Of a DNA stretch of 64,000 bases, positions 44,128-51,780 are shown piece after piece. The translations under genes and the position numbers were made by a program. Positions within the stretch are counted from its first letter, which is position 1, and each line of letters begins with the position of its first letter. The stretch comes from an uncultured Clostridium sp. (GTDB lineage Bacteria > Bacillota > Clostridia > TANB77 > CAG-508). A model generated the notes under the pieces. That model was not told the DNA's origin. It saw only the letters and a list, made by a program, of their open reading frames with translations, and did no database searches. The stretch is from positions 478,249 through 542,248 of the forward strand of contig CANTAQ010000001.1 of NCBI GenBank assembly GCA_947651825.1. The letters are read 5' to 3'.

Positions 44128-45588
44128 TTATATTACCTCCTTTATTATTTCCCTTTCATCATAATGTCTTTTTTCTCCATTTATTTCTTGATATGTTTCA
44201 TGTCCCTTTCCTGCTATTACAATTATGTCATTTTTTGTTGCCATTTCTATAGCATGTTTTATTGCTTCTGTTCTATCAACTATGGTAATATATTTGCCTT
44301 TTGTTTTTACAGCTCCTGCTTCTATTTCTTTTACTATTGCTTCTGGTTCTTCTGTTCTTGGATTATCTGATGTAATTATCGAAAAATCTGCAATGCTTGT
44401 TGATATTTGCCCCATTATAGGTCTTTTAGCTTTATCTCTATCTCCCCCACATCCAAATACTGATATTACCTTACCTCTTGTATAGCTTTTTACAGCACTT
44501 AATATACTTTGCAAACTCTCTGGAGAATGTGCATAATCTATCATAATTACCAAATCTTTCTTATTTGGTACTAATTCACTTCTTCCTGGAACTCTTATAT
44601 TTAATAAAGCTTCTTTTATTTCATCTGCTGTTACTCCAAATTCTGCTGCTACACAAATTGCTGCTAATGAATTATATACACTAAATCTTCCTGGTATTCC
44701 TGTTTTTATTCTTTCGTTTTTCCCATTAATTTTAACTTTGAAATCTACACTTGAATTAGTTATTGTTATATCTTTTGCAATATTATCTGCCTCATTATCT
44801 ACTCCATAAGTTTTTACTTCCTTTTCAGGTAATTTCTTCAGTACCTTTCGAACATGGAAATCATCTGCATTAATAAAACTTTTCTGACTCATTTCTATTA
44901 ATTTAAGTTTAGAATTAAAATAATCTTCCATATCAGAATGTTCATTAGCACTTATATGATCTTCTGAAAAATTTGTAAATATTGCCAAATTGAAATCTAT
45001 ACCATCTACTCTATGTAACTTCAATGCTTGTGAAGAAACTTCCATAATTACAGTATCAATTTTTTCTTCTAGCATTTTGCTAAATAATCTTTGTAATTCT
45101 ATACTTTCTGGTGTAGTTCTTGAACTTTCACCCAAGTCTCTTTCTCCTATATAGTTTGCAACTGTACCTATTAGTCCAACTTTCTGTCCGTGTTTTTCCA
45201 ATATAGATTTAATCATAAATGTTGTCGTAGTTTTTCCTTTTGTTCCAGTTACTCCTATTATTTTCATTTTCTTTGAAGGATTTTTATAGAAATTACATGC
45301 TACTTTGGCTAATGCTATTCTTGTATTTGGTGCTACTATAATTGTTGTTTCATCAGTAAAATCTTGCTTATTTAATTTTGCATCTTCTTGTACCATTATT
45401 ACTTTGGCACCATTTTCTATTGCCTTTTTTATATGTTCATGTCCATCTGCCTCAAATCCTCTTATAGCTATAAACATCCCACCTTGTTCTACTTTTCTTG
45501 AATCACATTCTATTGATTCTATGTTTATATCTAAATTTCCTTTTGCTTTTAAGCCTTCTATCCCTGAAATAATAGCTTTTAATTCCAT
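44128..45588 (-). CDS. murE: UDP-MurNAc-tripeptide synthetase MurE
   Basis: MurE adds the third stem-peptide residue (meso-DAP or L-Lys) to UDP-MurNAc-L-Ala-D-Glu. The 486 residues contain the P-loop GVTGTKGKTTTT (about 114-125), central and C-terminal Mur ligase domains (VMIDYAHSPESL, GCGGDRDKAKRP), and ITSDNPRTEEPE near residue 410. The DNPR motif is the meso-DAP-specific signature, so a DAP-type wall is likely. This agrees with asd. It leads murE-mraY-ftsW, with a TATAAT about 40 bases upstream. Confidence 0.95.
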   Translation of the reverse strand: MELKAIISGIEGLKAKGNLDINIESIECDSRKVEQGGMFIAIRGFEADGHEHIKKAIENGAKVIMVQEDAKLNKQDFTDETTIIVAPNTRIALAKVACNFYKNPSKKMKIIGVTGTKGKTTTTFMIKSILEKHGQKVGLIGTVANYIGERDLGESSRTTPESIELQRLFSKMLEEKIDTVIMEVSSQALKLHRVDGIDFNLAIFTNFSEDHISANEHSDMEDYFNSKLKLIEMSQKSFINADDFHVRKVLKKLPEKEVKTYGVDNEADNIAKDITITNSSVDFKVKINGKNERIKTGIPGRFSVYNSLAAICVAAEFGVTADEIKEALLNIRVPGRSELVPNKKDLVIMIDYAHSPESLQSILSAVKSYTRGKVISVFGCGGDRDKAKRPIMGQISTSIADFSIITSDNPRTEEPEAIVKEIEAGAVKTKGKYITIVDRTEAIKHAIEMATKNDIIVIAGKGHETYQEINGEKRHYDEREIIKEVI

Positions 45589-45692
45589 ATTTTATCCTCC
45601 ACAACTTTATTCATATTACTTTTTCACCAGTTATATTATAATATTTTTTTTTCTATTTGTATAGTTTTTTTAGAAAAAAATATACATTTTGT

Positions 45693-47384
45693 TTACCTTA
45701 CAAATATATATTTTTTTGCTATAAATAGAACAATAATATTTACATTATAAAAAGGGGGCACCGCGGGGACAAAGTCCCCGCGGTGCTCGTAATAATCAAA
45801 ATACGCTGTTCTAATATCTTCTATAATTTCCCACATTTCCTCGAAGGATACTACTCGTTTGTTATTAAACAGTTCTTTCACTTCTTCAGGGAGTATAACC
45901 GAATCATCATAGCCATCAAAAAAGTAATTCTTGTAAAACTCCCTACCATTCAATTCAAATATAATATTCGCATACCATTGACTTGTAGTAGCCTTGAAAT
46001 AAATTTCTTTGAGACTCTGCTGAAGGTTCACTAATTGCATTGCATAGTTGAATGGAGCTTTAGGCTGAAACAGCTCTCTATTAAAGTTTGCTAAAGCAAA
46101 CTTATCAAAGCTATCCCAGTCCTCTGGAACTGCAATGTAGATTTCACCATCCTTCCACACCAATGCCACTTCCAAATCACCATCAACAATTCTTAGATTA
46201 TCCCTATAACGAATTGGTTGTATGATTTTATCAGCTGTATCAACATATACAAATGTAATTGTTGGTTTTTTCTCTATCTCACTCACATATATAGAATACA
46301 GCTTGTTGTCCGTTGTGAGGATTAATCCACGATATAAGTCCTTCTCCTTAATATCTCCATGTGGAAAGCTTTGATAGCAAATACATTTACCATCTTTATA
46401 GAAAAAAAAGTCGCCTGATGTTTCAATCATTGAATAGTCACCAATACGTATGGCTCCAATGCTTTTTCCCTCTGAATACTCATCTAGTGGAAGATTGACA
46501 TCATAGGTCAGGGTATCAATACGGGATTCATTCTTTTTCAAGGTAATCTTCTGGAACCATTCACCCATAAAAGTATGTCCATACAATATGATTTTATTGT
46601 CCTCTGTTCGATACATCGAAAAATTCATTAAAGAATCCCAGGTTGAGCCCGTATCCATACGTGTCCTTAAAGCAAGCTCCCATTCTCCCTCTCTGTAGGT
46701 CATGTGTATTATGTTTCCTTTAAATTCGTATTCCACATCATACCCACGAGCTTGCGCATAGTCAAGGTCTTCTTGTACAAAGTCTGGAAGCTCTGAATCC
46801 CATGCCGTTTTTCTACCAGTTGGCTCTAAATCCATCACATCAAGCAGCTTCTCAAGATCCCTAACAACCACGTCTCCCTGCAAATTAAATTCAGGAGGAG
46901 TATTATACATTACTGTCCTAATTTTTATTGCATCTTTGCAAAAAGTAATCTTTTGGAAATATCCCTCGTGTTGTAGGTAGCCATACACAACAATCTCATG
47001 CTTTTGGGATAGATACATTGAAAACTTTATGTAGGCTCTACTAGCGACTTCGCTTTCCTGAGCCTCCAAGAATAGTATCCACTCATTGTCTTGCAGTTCA
47101 AGCCGCATAGCACTTCTTTTGAACTGGTACATTATTCCATAGCCATGTTCTTCTGCATATTCCATGTCTTGCTGAACAAACCTTGGAAGTTCAGAATCCC
47201 AATCAGTCGTTACATCAGTCGGTTCTAAATCCATGGGCAGCATCAACCACCCAAGGTTTCTCGTAATAGTCTCATCTTTTACGTGGAACTGTGGAAGATT
47301 GACAAAATCTACCACCACACTAACTCCCAAGACTAAAAAAATTAAGCCTATAAAGCCAAAAGCCTTTCTCTGCAAGAATTTCAT
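45693..47384 (-). CDS. Secreted/membrane-anchored protein with two internal repeats, probably acquired
   Basis: The 563 residues have one N-terminal span (about 9-27). Two repeats of about 120 residues follow: MDLEPTDVTTDWDSELPRF (about 51) and MDLEPTGRKTAWDSELPDF (about 194), with matching endings GYFQKITFCKD and EWFQKITLKKN. A third, unrelated half follows. GC content is clearly higher than in the neighbours (about 45 % by eye), with varied codons, which suggests acquisition. The C-terminal 27 codons run through a GC-rich hairpin, so the true end may be earlier in the ancestral gene. No family was recognised. Confidence 0.6.
   Translation of the reverse strand: MKFLQRKAFGFIGLIFLVLGVSVVVDFVNLPQFHVKDETITRNLGWLMLPMDLEPTDVTTDWDSELPRFVQQDMEYAEEHGYGIMYQFKRSAMRLELQDNEWILFLEAQESEVASRAYIKFSMYLSQKHEIVVYGYLQHEGYFQKITFCKDAIKIRTVMYNTPPEFNLQGDVVVRDLEKLLDVMDLEPTGRKTAWDSELPDFVQEDLDYAQARGYDVEYEFKGNIIHMTYREGEWELALRTRMDTGSTWDSLMNFSMYRTEDNKIILYGHTFMGEWFQKITLKKNESRIDTLTYDVNLPLDEYSEGKSIGAIRIGDYSMIETSGDFFFYKDGKCICYQSFPHGDIKEKDLYRGLILTTDNKLYSIYVSEIEKKPTITFVYVDTADKIIQPIRYRDNLRIVDGDLEVALVWKDGEIYIAVPEDWDSFDKFALANFNRELFQPKAPFNYAMQLVNLQQSLKEIYFKATTSQWYANIIFELNGREFYKNYFFDGYDDSVILPEEVKELFNNKRVVSFEEMWEIIEDIRTAYFDYYEHRGDFVPAVPPFYNVNIIVLFIAKKYIFVR
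45750..45786 (-). terminator. GC-rich terminator hairpin inside the 3' end of the preceding frame
   Basis: GCACCGCGGGGAC (45758-45770) and GTCCCCGCGGTGC (45774-45786) are perfect 13-base arms with a three-base loop. On the minus strand they are followed by CCCC and TTTTT. The reading frame continues for about 20 more codons as VPAVPPFYN and onward. Confidence 0.75.
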
Positions 47385-47386
47385 TG

Positions 47387-47586
47387 TTTGTTGTCTCCAT
47401 TTCTCAATTTAATTAGAATTTAAGTTTACAGTGTTCGGTTTTTTACCTCCTTATAAAAAATTTAGAGTATTGTTAATTATCACATCATCCTTTCTCAAGT
47501 AAAAATTATCCTACCTCAGACTTCAGATTTTCATATTTGCTAAAGTGTGACTTATCTATTATAGCAAGTTTTCTTTTATTTTTCAA
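47387..47586 (-). promoter_or_regulatory. Promoter and long leader of the acquired gene
   Basis: TTGAAA (47586-47581) and TATAAT (47563-47558) are 17 bases apart on the minus strand. The leader of about 165 bases has an AAGGAGG (near 47446) that no start codon follows, and the mini-frame ATG-ATG-TGA at about 47490. The gene's own ribosome site is GGAGACAACAAACA. Confidence 0.65.
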
Positions 47587-47621
47587 TAAAAAAACGACAG
47601 AACCTATTTTTTAGGTTCTGT
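47586..47621 (-). terminator. Terminator after the Spo0E-like gene
   Basis: ACAGAACCTA (47597-47606) pairs with TAGGTTCTGT (47612-47621); CG then seven T residues follow on the minus strand. Confidence 0.85.
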
Positions 47622-47623
47622 TT

Positions 47624-47776
47624 TTAGGTTACATTTACTTTTTCTTTATAATACTCCGTTATTAGTTCATCTAATTCTACGCTTAGCTTATATGTTTCTT
47701 CATAATCTGCTCCATTTATGATACTTTCATTTAGTTTTTCTCTTAGTTTAAGGATTTTGTCGTTTAGCATATGCAT
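47624..47776 (-). CDS. Spo0E-like sporulation regulatory protein (aspartyl-phosphate phosphatase family)
   Basis: Spo0E-family phosphatases dephosphorylate Spo0A~P and delay sporulation. The 50 residues MHMLNDKILKLREKLNES... contain the family core KLSVELDELITEYYK (S-x-E-L-D-x-L-I) on two predicted antiparallel helices. AAGGAG lies five bases before the chosen ATG; a second ATG is two codons on. It is monocistronic, with a terminator directly after the stop. No promoter was firmly identified. Its presence agrees with the other spore genes. Confidence 0.8.
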   Translation of the reverse strand: MHMLNDKILKLREKLNESIINGADYEETYKLSVELDELITEYYKEKVNVT

Positions 47777-47916
47777 GCACTCTCCTTTTTCTCTTTTTTC
47801 TTCACCTGTTATTAATAAAATACCATATTTTTACAATAACGTCAATATAAAACCAGCAAAAACTTAATTTTTTAGCCAACTTTCGCGCGTCTTTTTTCTT
47901 TATATTTCAGTGCAAT

Positions 47917-48750
47917 TTACCATTTTTTGTTTTTTTCTTTTTCTTTATGGCAATTTTTTAAATTTTGCGACATTTTTTTCTGATATATTTTTTTAAAATA
48001 TATCAGAATTCCCAAAATTAATATTGCTAATGATAAAAGCTGAGAAATTCTTATATTTCCTAACATCAAACTATCTGTCCTTAAGCCTTCTATTAGCATT
48101 CTTATAAGCCCATATCCAATTAAATAAGTGCATACCGCCTGTCCTGAAAACTTCCTATTTTTTATATTTATCAAAATCACAAATAAAATTAGAGTTCCCA
48201 TTGATTCATACAAAAAAGTAGGATGAACTTCTATATACTCTCCAAATTCGTAAATTCCCATTCTCCATGGTAAATTAGTTTGTGTTCCATATGCTTCAAC
48301 ATTAAAAAAATTTCCCCATCTTCCTATTGCCTGTCCTATTGCTAAACTTGGTGTTGCATAATCTAATAAATCTACAAAATTTATCTTTCTTTTCTTGCAA
48401 AATATATAACAAGTTAAGATTCCTCCTATTATTCCTCCATATATTGCTAAGCCCCCGCCTCTAAAATCTAATATTGATATAGGGTTTGATATGTAATCGT
48501 CTATACTAAATAATACATAGTATATTCTTGCTGAAATTATTGATATTGGAATTAAATATATACATAAATCTATAATATCTGCAAATTTTATATTAAAATA
48601 TTTTTCTCTTAATTTTAATACTAGTAGTGCCATAACTATTGCTGTAACAATCATTATGGCATACCAGTATATTTCTATACCAAATATTGAAAATGCAATA
48701 TCCGAAAATTTTAAATTTAAGTTTAGTAGTGGAAATGTAACTGTATTCAT
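47917..48750 (-). CDS. lgt: Prolipoprotein diacylglyceryl transferase
   Basis: Lgt attaches diacylglycerol to the lipobox cysteine of prelipoproteins at the membrane. The 277 residues have seven spans and the signature RGGGLAIYGGIIGG (about 96-109), GQAIGRWGNFFNVEAYG (about 138-154) with the catalytic Arg, and YESMGTLILF (about 182-191). The C-terminus is a Lys-rich cytoplasmic tail (KNCHKEKEKNKKW). It lies 19 bases after the M16 gene yfmH in the same direction. Confidence 0.95.
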   Translation of the reverse strand: MNTVTFPLLNLNLKFSDIAFSIFGIEIYWYAIMIVTAIVMALLVLKLREKYFNIKFADIIDLCIYLIPISIISARIYYVLFSIDDYISNPISILDFRGGGLAIYGGIIGGILTCYIFCKKRKINFVDLLDYATPSLAIGQAIGRWGNFFNVEAYGTQTNLPWRMGIYEFGEYIEVHPTFLYESMGTLILFVILINIKNRKFSGQAVCTYLIGYGLIRMLIEGLRTDSLMLGNIRISQLLSLAILILGILIYFKKIYQKKMSQNLKNCHKEKEKNKKW

Positions 48751-48769
48751 ATTTATCTTTCTCCCTATT

Positions 48770-50059
48770 TTATGCTTTTTTTACTACAGAAATAACCATA
48801 TTTTCCTCTTTAAAAACATCTTCTATCATTTTTTGTGCATATTCTGGTGTAACTTGATTATATACTTCTAAATATTCAAAACTATTAATTCCTTTAAAAT
48901 AATCTGAAATAAACATTCTTGTAATTTCTGCTACATCATCATATTCTCTTACATAATTTCCATATATCATATTTTTTATTCTTTCAAAATGAGATGAATC
49001 TATCCCTTCGGATTTTATTTTTTCAATCTCCCCTTTTACTCTTTCTAAAACTATTTCTGGATTAGTACTTTGTCCAGTAATTGCTATATGGGCAAAACTT
49101 TGCGAGAATTCATACTCTAAATATGTTTCTTTTGTTAATACTCCAGATTCATATAATTCTTTATATAGCTTTGAGCTTTTTCCTATTATCATATTTAAAA
49201 GTATTTCTATTGCTATATGTTTTTTTACTATGCTATCACTATTTTTTAATTCTCTGTTTATTTCTACATCCTTTATTCCTATTACAAATATTGGAGTACT
49301 TACTTCCATATTCTGTGTTCTTTCCTTTGAAACTATATTTTTTTGCTCTTCTGGAAGAATTCTTTTTATTTCTCCTTGAGCTTTTTTAGGTTTTAATCTT
49401 TTTTTAACTTCTTCTAATAGTTCTTCTGGTTCAAAGTTTCCTGCAAAACACATTGCCATATTTGATGGGTGATAAAAAGTATTATAACATTTGTATAGTA
49501 TGTCTTTATCTATTTTACTTATTGACTCTATTGATCCTGCTATATCTATATTTATCGGATTATCTTTATACATATTTTGAATCGCATTCATATATACTTG
49601 CCAATCAGGGTAATCATCATACATCTTTATTTCTTGTCCGATTATACCTTTCTCTTTTTCAACATTTTCGTCTGTAAAATACGGATTCTGAACATAATCC
49701 ATAAGTTCATCTAATGCAGGTATAAAATTATCTGTACATTCAAATAAATATGCTGTATGATCTGTAGTTGTATATGCATTTGCATTTACACCTAGCGCTG
49801 TTAAAGTATCTAAACTATTTGTTCCATTTTCCTGTTCAAACATTTTATGTTCTAAGAAATGTGCTACTCCATCTGGTATGTTAGTTTCTGCTTTATCTCC
49901 TGGTGCTATAAATTTATTATCTAGTGAACCAAAATGTGTTGCCCACATCATATATTTTTTTTGTGTGGTTTTTTTAGGTATAATCATTACTGTTAATCCA
50001 TTTTCTAGTTTTTCTATATATAATTTTTCTTTCACTCTAGAATTTTCTATAATTTGCAT
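48770..50059 (-). CDS. yfmH: M16-family metalloprotease YfmH
   Basis: The 429 residues have the inverted zinc motif HFLEHKMFE (about 67-75) with the distal Glu in IGQEIKMYDD, an active pitrilysin-type site. Partner YfmF lies 17 bases upstream. In Bacillus the YfmF/YfmH-type pair is linked to 5-aminopentanol modification of EF-P; here that role is taken from recalled annotation. It sits between yfmF and lgt in one operon. Confidence 0.88.
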   Translation of the reverse strand: MQIIENSRVKEKLYIEKLENGLTVMIIPKKTTQKKYMMWATHFGSLDNKFIAPGDKAETNIPDGVAHFLEHKMFEQENGTNSLDTLTALGVNANAYTTTDHTAYLFECTDNFIPALDELMDYVQNPYFTDENVEKEKGIIGQEIKMYDDYPDWQVYMNAIQNMYKDNPINIDIAGSIESISKIDKDILYKCYNTFYHPSNMAMCFAGNFEPEELLEEVKKRLKPKKAQGEIKRILPEEQKNIVSKERTQNMEVSTPIFVIGIKDVEINRELKNSDSIVKKHIAIEILLNMIIGKSSKLYKELYESGVLTKETYLEYEFSQSFAHIAITGQSTNPEIVLERVKGEIEKIKSEGIDSSHFERIKNMIYGNYVREYDDVAEITRMFISDYFKGINSFEYLEVYNQVTPEYAQKMIEDVFKEENMVISVVKKA

Positions 50060-50076
50060 TATTCTCCTCCTAAATA

Positions 50077-51354
50077 CTAATTTCTCAAGAAATAAATTGT
50101 ATTAATACTTATGCTATTTGCTATTTCCTGTATTTGTTCCTTAGTTACAGCATTTATTTTATCTATATATTCTTCAAAATTAGTTAATTTTCCAGATAAT
50201 TCCTGACCAAAATAATATGTCATTTCTGAATCTTGTTCATCTGCAACTGTTTTTATTCCTGATATCATATATTTCTTGCTATTCTCTATATCCTCTTCAG
50301 TAAATTCGCCATTTTTCATTTCTTCCAATTGTTCCTTTATTATTTTTACAGCTTCATCATAATTTTCTATTTCAATTCCACATCTTATAAATATATTGTT
50401 TTTTTGTCTTACATAATTTGATCTTGCTGTATATGCCAAGCTTGCTTTTTCTCTTACATTTTGGAACAACTTTGATGTTGCACTTTCTCCAAGTATGACA
50501 TTATATAAGCACATTGCGTACTTCGAATCTGGCTTATTGTAATCAATATCTATACCCATTACTAGTTTTCCTTGATTTATGTTCATTGATTCACTTAAAG
50601 TTATTGCATCTTCTATTTTTTCTTTTTTCTCTGTTTCTTCATTGTTTATTATATGGCAATCCTCTCTGCCTTCTAGTCCTTGAAGATTTTTATTCTGATT
50701 AAATATATTTAATATATAATTGCTTTCAAAATCTCCTGAAATGAATATATCAATTTTAGAACTATTTATTAAATTTTTATAATGCTCATATAATTCTTTT
50801 GCATTTATCTTTTCTAAATCTTCTATATAACCATATTTATATATTCCAAACGCTTTATCTTTGTACATCTCTTCAATACATCTATTAAAAGCATAGCTAT
50901 CTTTATTATCTATCTTTCCTTCTATGAGTCTTCTAATTGTTTGTTTCTCTGTTTCTACATATTGTTCTTTAAACTTGTCTTCTTCCACAAATGGATTAAA
51001 AATTATATCTAATAATAAATTTATAGATTTTTCCAATAAATTTTCTTTTTTGGGTAAAAAATTATCATTGACTGTCTCTATATAAAATTTTATTATCTGA
51101 TTATCTCCTATTTTATCTATTCCTGCATCTAGATTTGCACCATACATATTTTCTAATTCTATGTTAATTTCCTCTTGTGTTTTTAAGCTTTTAGATCCTC
51201 TTTTTAAAACTGCTGGTATAAGTGCATTTTTAGTAACATTTTCTTTGTCTATTGGTAAACTAAAAAAGGCTGCTATCAAATTTGTTTTAAATTTCGATGT
51301 TTGTATCAAATGAACTTTTATATTTTCTTTTAAATCTTCTATTTTATAAGACAT
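50077..51354 (-). CDS. yfmF: M16-family inactive partner YfmF
   Basis: The 425 residues have the M16 fold but no HxxEH motif; the corresponding region reads KNALIPAVLKRGSKSLKTQ. The C-terminal half retains VILGESATSKLFQNVREKASLAYTA (split at 20 residues: VILGESATSKLFQNVREKAS), the substrate-binding part. Heterodimeric M16 enzymes have one active and one inactive chain. It leads the yfmF-yfmH-lgt operon. Confidence 0.85.
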   Translation of the reverse strand: MSYKIEDLKENIKVHLIQTSKFKTNLIAAFFSLPIDKENVTKNALIPAVLKRGSKSLKTQEEINIELENMYGANLDAGIDKIGDNQIIKFYIETVNDNFLPKKENLLEKSINLLLDIIFNPFVEEDKFKEQYVETEKQTIRRLIEGKIDNKDSYAFNRCIEEMYKDKAFGIYKYGYIEDLEKINAKELYEHYKNLINSSKIDIFISGDFESNYILNIFNQNKNLQGLEGREDCHIINNEETEKKEKIEDAITLSESMNINQGKLVMGIDIDYNKPDSKYAMCLYNVILGESATSKLFQNVREKASLAYTARSNYVRQKNNIFIRCGIEIENYDEAVKIIKEQLEEMKNGEFTEEDIENSKKYMISGIKTVADEQDSEMTYYFGQELSGKLTNFEEYIDKINAVTKEQIQEIANSISINTIYFLRN

Positions 51355-51435
51355 TTTTGACCTCCATATTTTCTTTATTATGTATAATTTTCTTTATTTA
51401 TTTTACTCTTTTTTATACTTTTTTATACAAAAAAT

Positions 51436-51459
51436 GGAGGCTAAATTCGTCTAACCTCC
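51436..51459 (-). terminator. Terminator after rpsU
   Basis: GGAGG and CTAA (51436-51443) pair with the TTAG/CCTCC side (51451-51459), followed on the minus strand by ATTTTTTG. Confidence 0.7.
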
Positions 51460-51471
51460 TATTTATATGTA

Positions 51472-51642
51472 TTAAAATTTTCTTTTTCTAGCTGCTTCTG
51501 ATTTTTTCTTTCTCTTTACACTAGGTTTTTCATAATGTTCTCTTTTTCTTACCTCTTGTAATACACCATTTCTTACACATTGTCTCTTAAATCTTTTCAA
51601 TGCATCCTCTATATTTCCATTATTAACTTTAATTTCTGCCAC
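51472..51642 (-). CDS. rpsU: 30S ribosomal protein S21
   Basis: S21 is a small basic protein of the 30S subunit near the mRNA exit. The 56 residues include [20 protein letters not shown] and the Lys/Arg-rich tail ([14 protein letters not shown]), matching the family. The start codon is GTG (51642), preceded by GGGAGGG with nine-base spacing. It has its own consensus promoter and a terminator, so it is a single-gene unit. Confidence 0.96.
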   Translation of the reverse strand: MAEIKVNNGNIEDALKRFKRQCVRNGVLQEVRKREHYEKPSVKRKKKSEAARKRKF

Positions 51643-51702
51643 TTTGAATTTCCCTCCCCTCGCGATATGCTTTCCTTCTGTTGGGATTATATAACTTGAT
51701 AT

Positions 51703-51731
51703 ATTATATAGGAAAACTTCTTTAATGTCAA
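51703..51731 (-). promoter_or_regulatory. Consensus sigma-A promoter for rpsU
   Basis: Minus-strand TTGACA (51731-51726) and TATAAT (51708-51703) with a 17-base spacer, 60 bases before the GTG start. Confidence 0.85.
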
Positions 51732-51780
51732 TATTTTGTAGAAAAAATAGTGTATTTTATGTATTTTTTTAAATTTCTAT

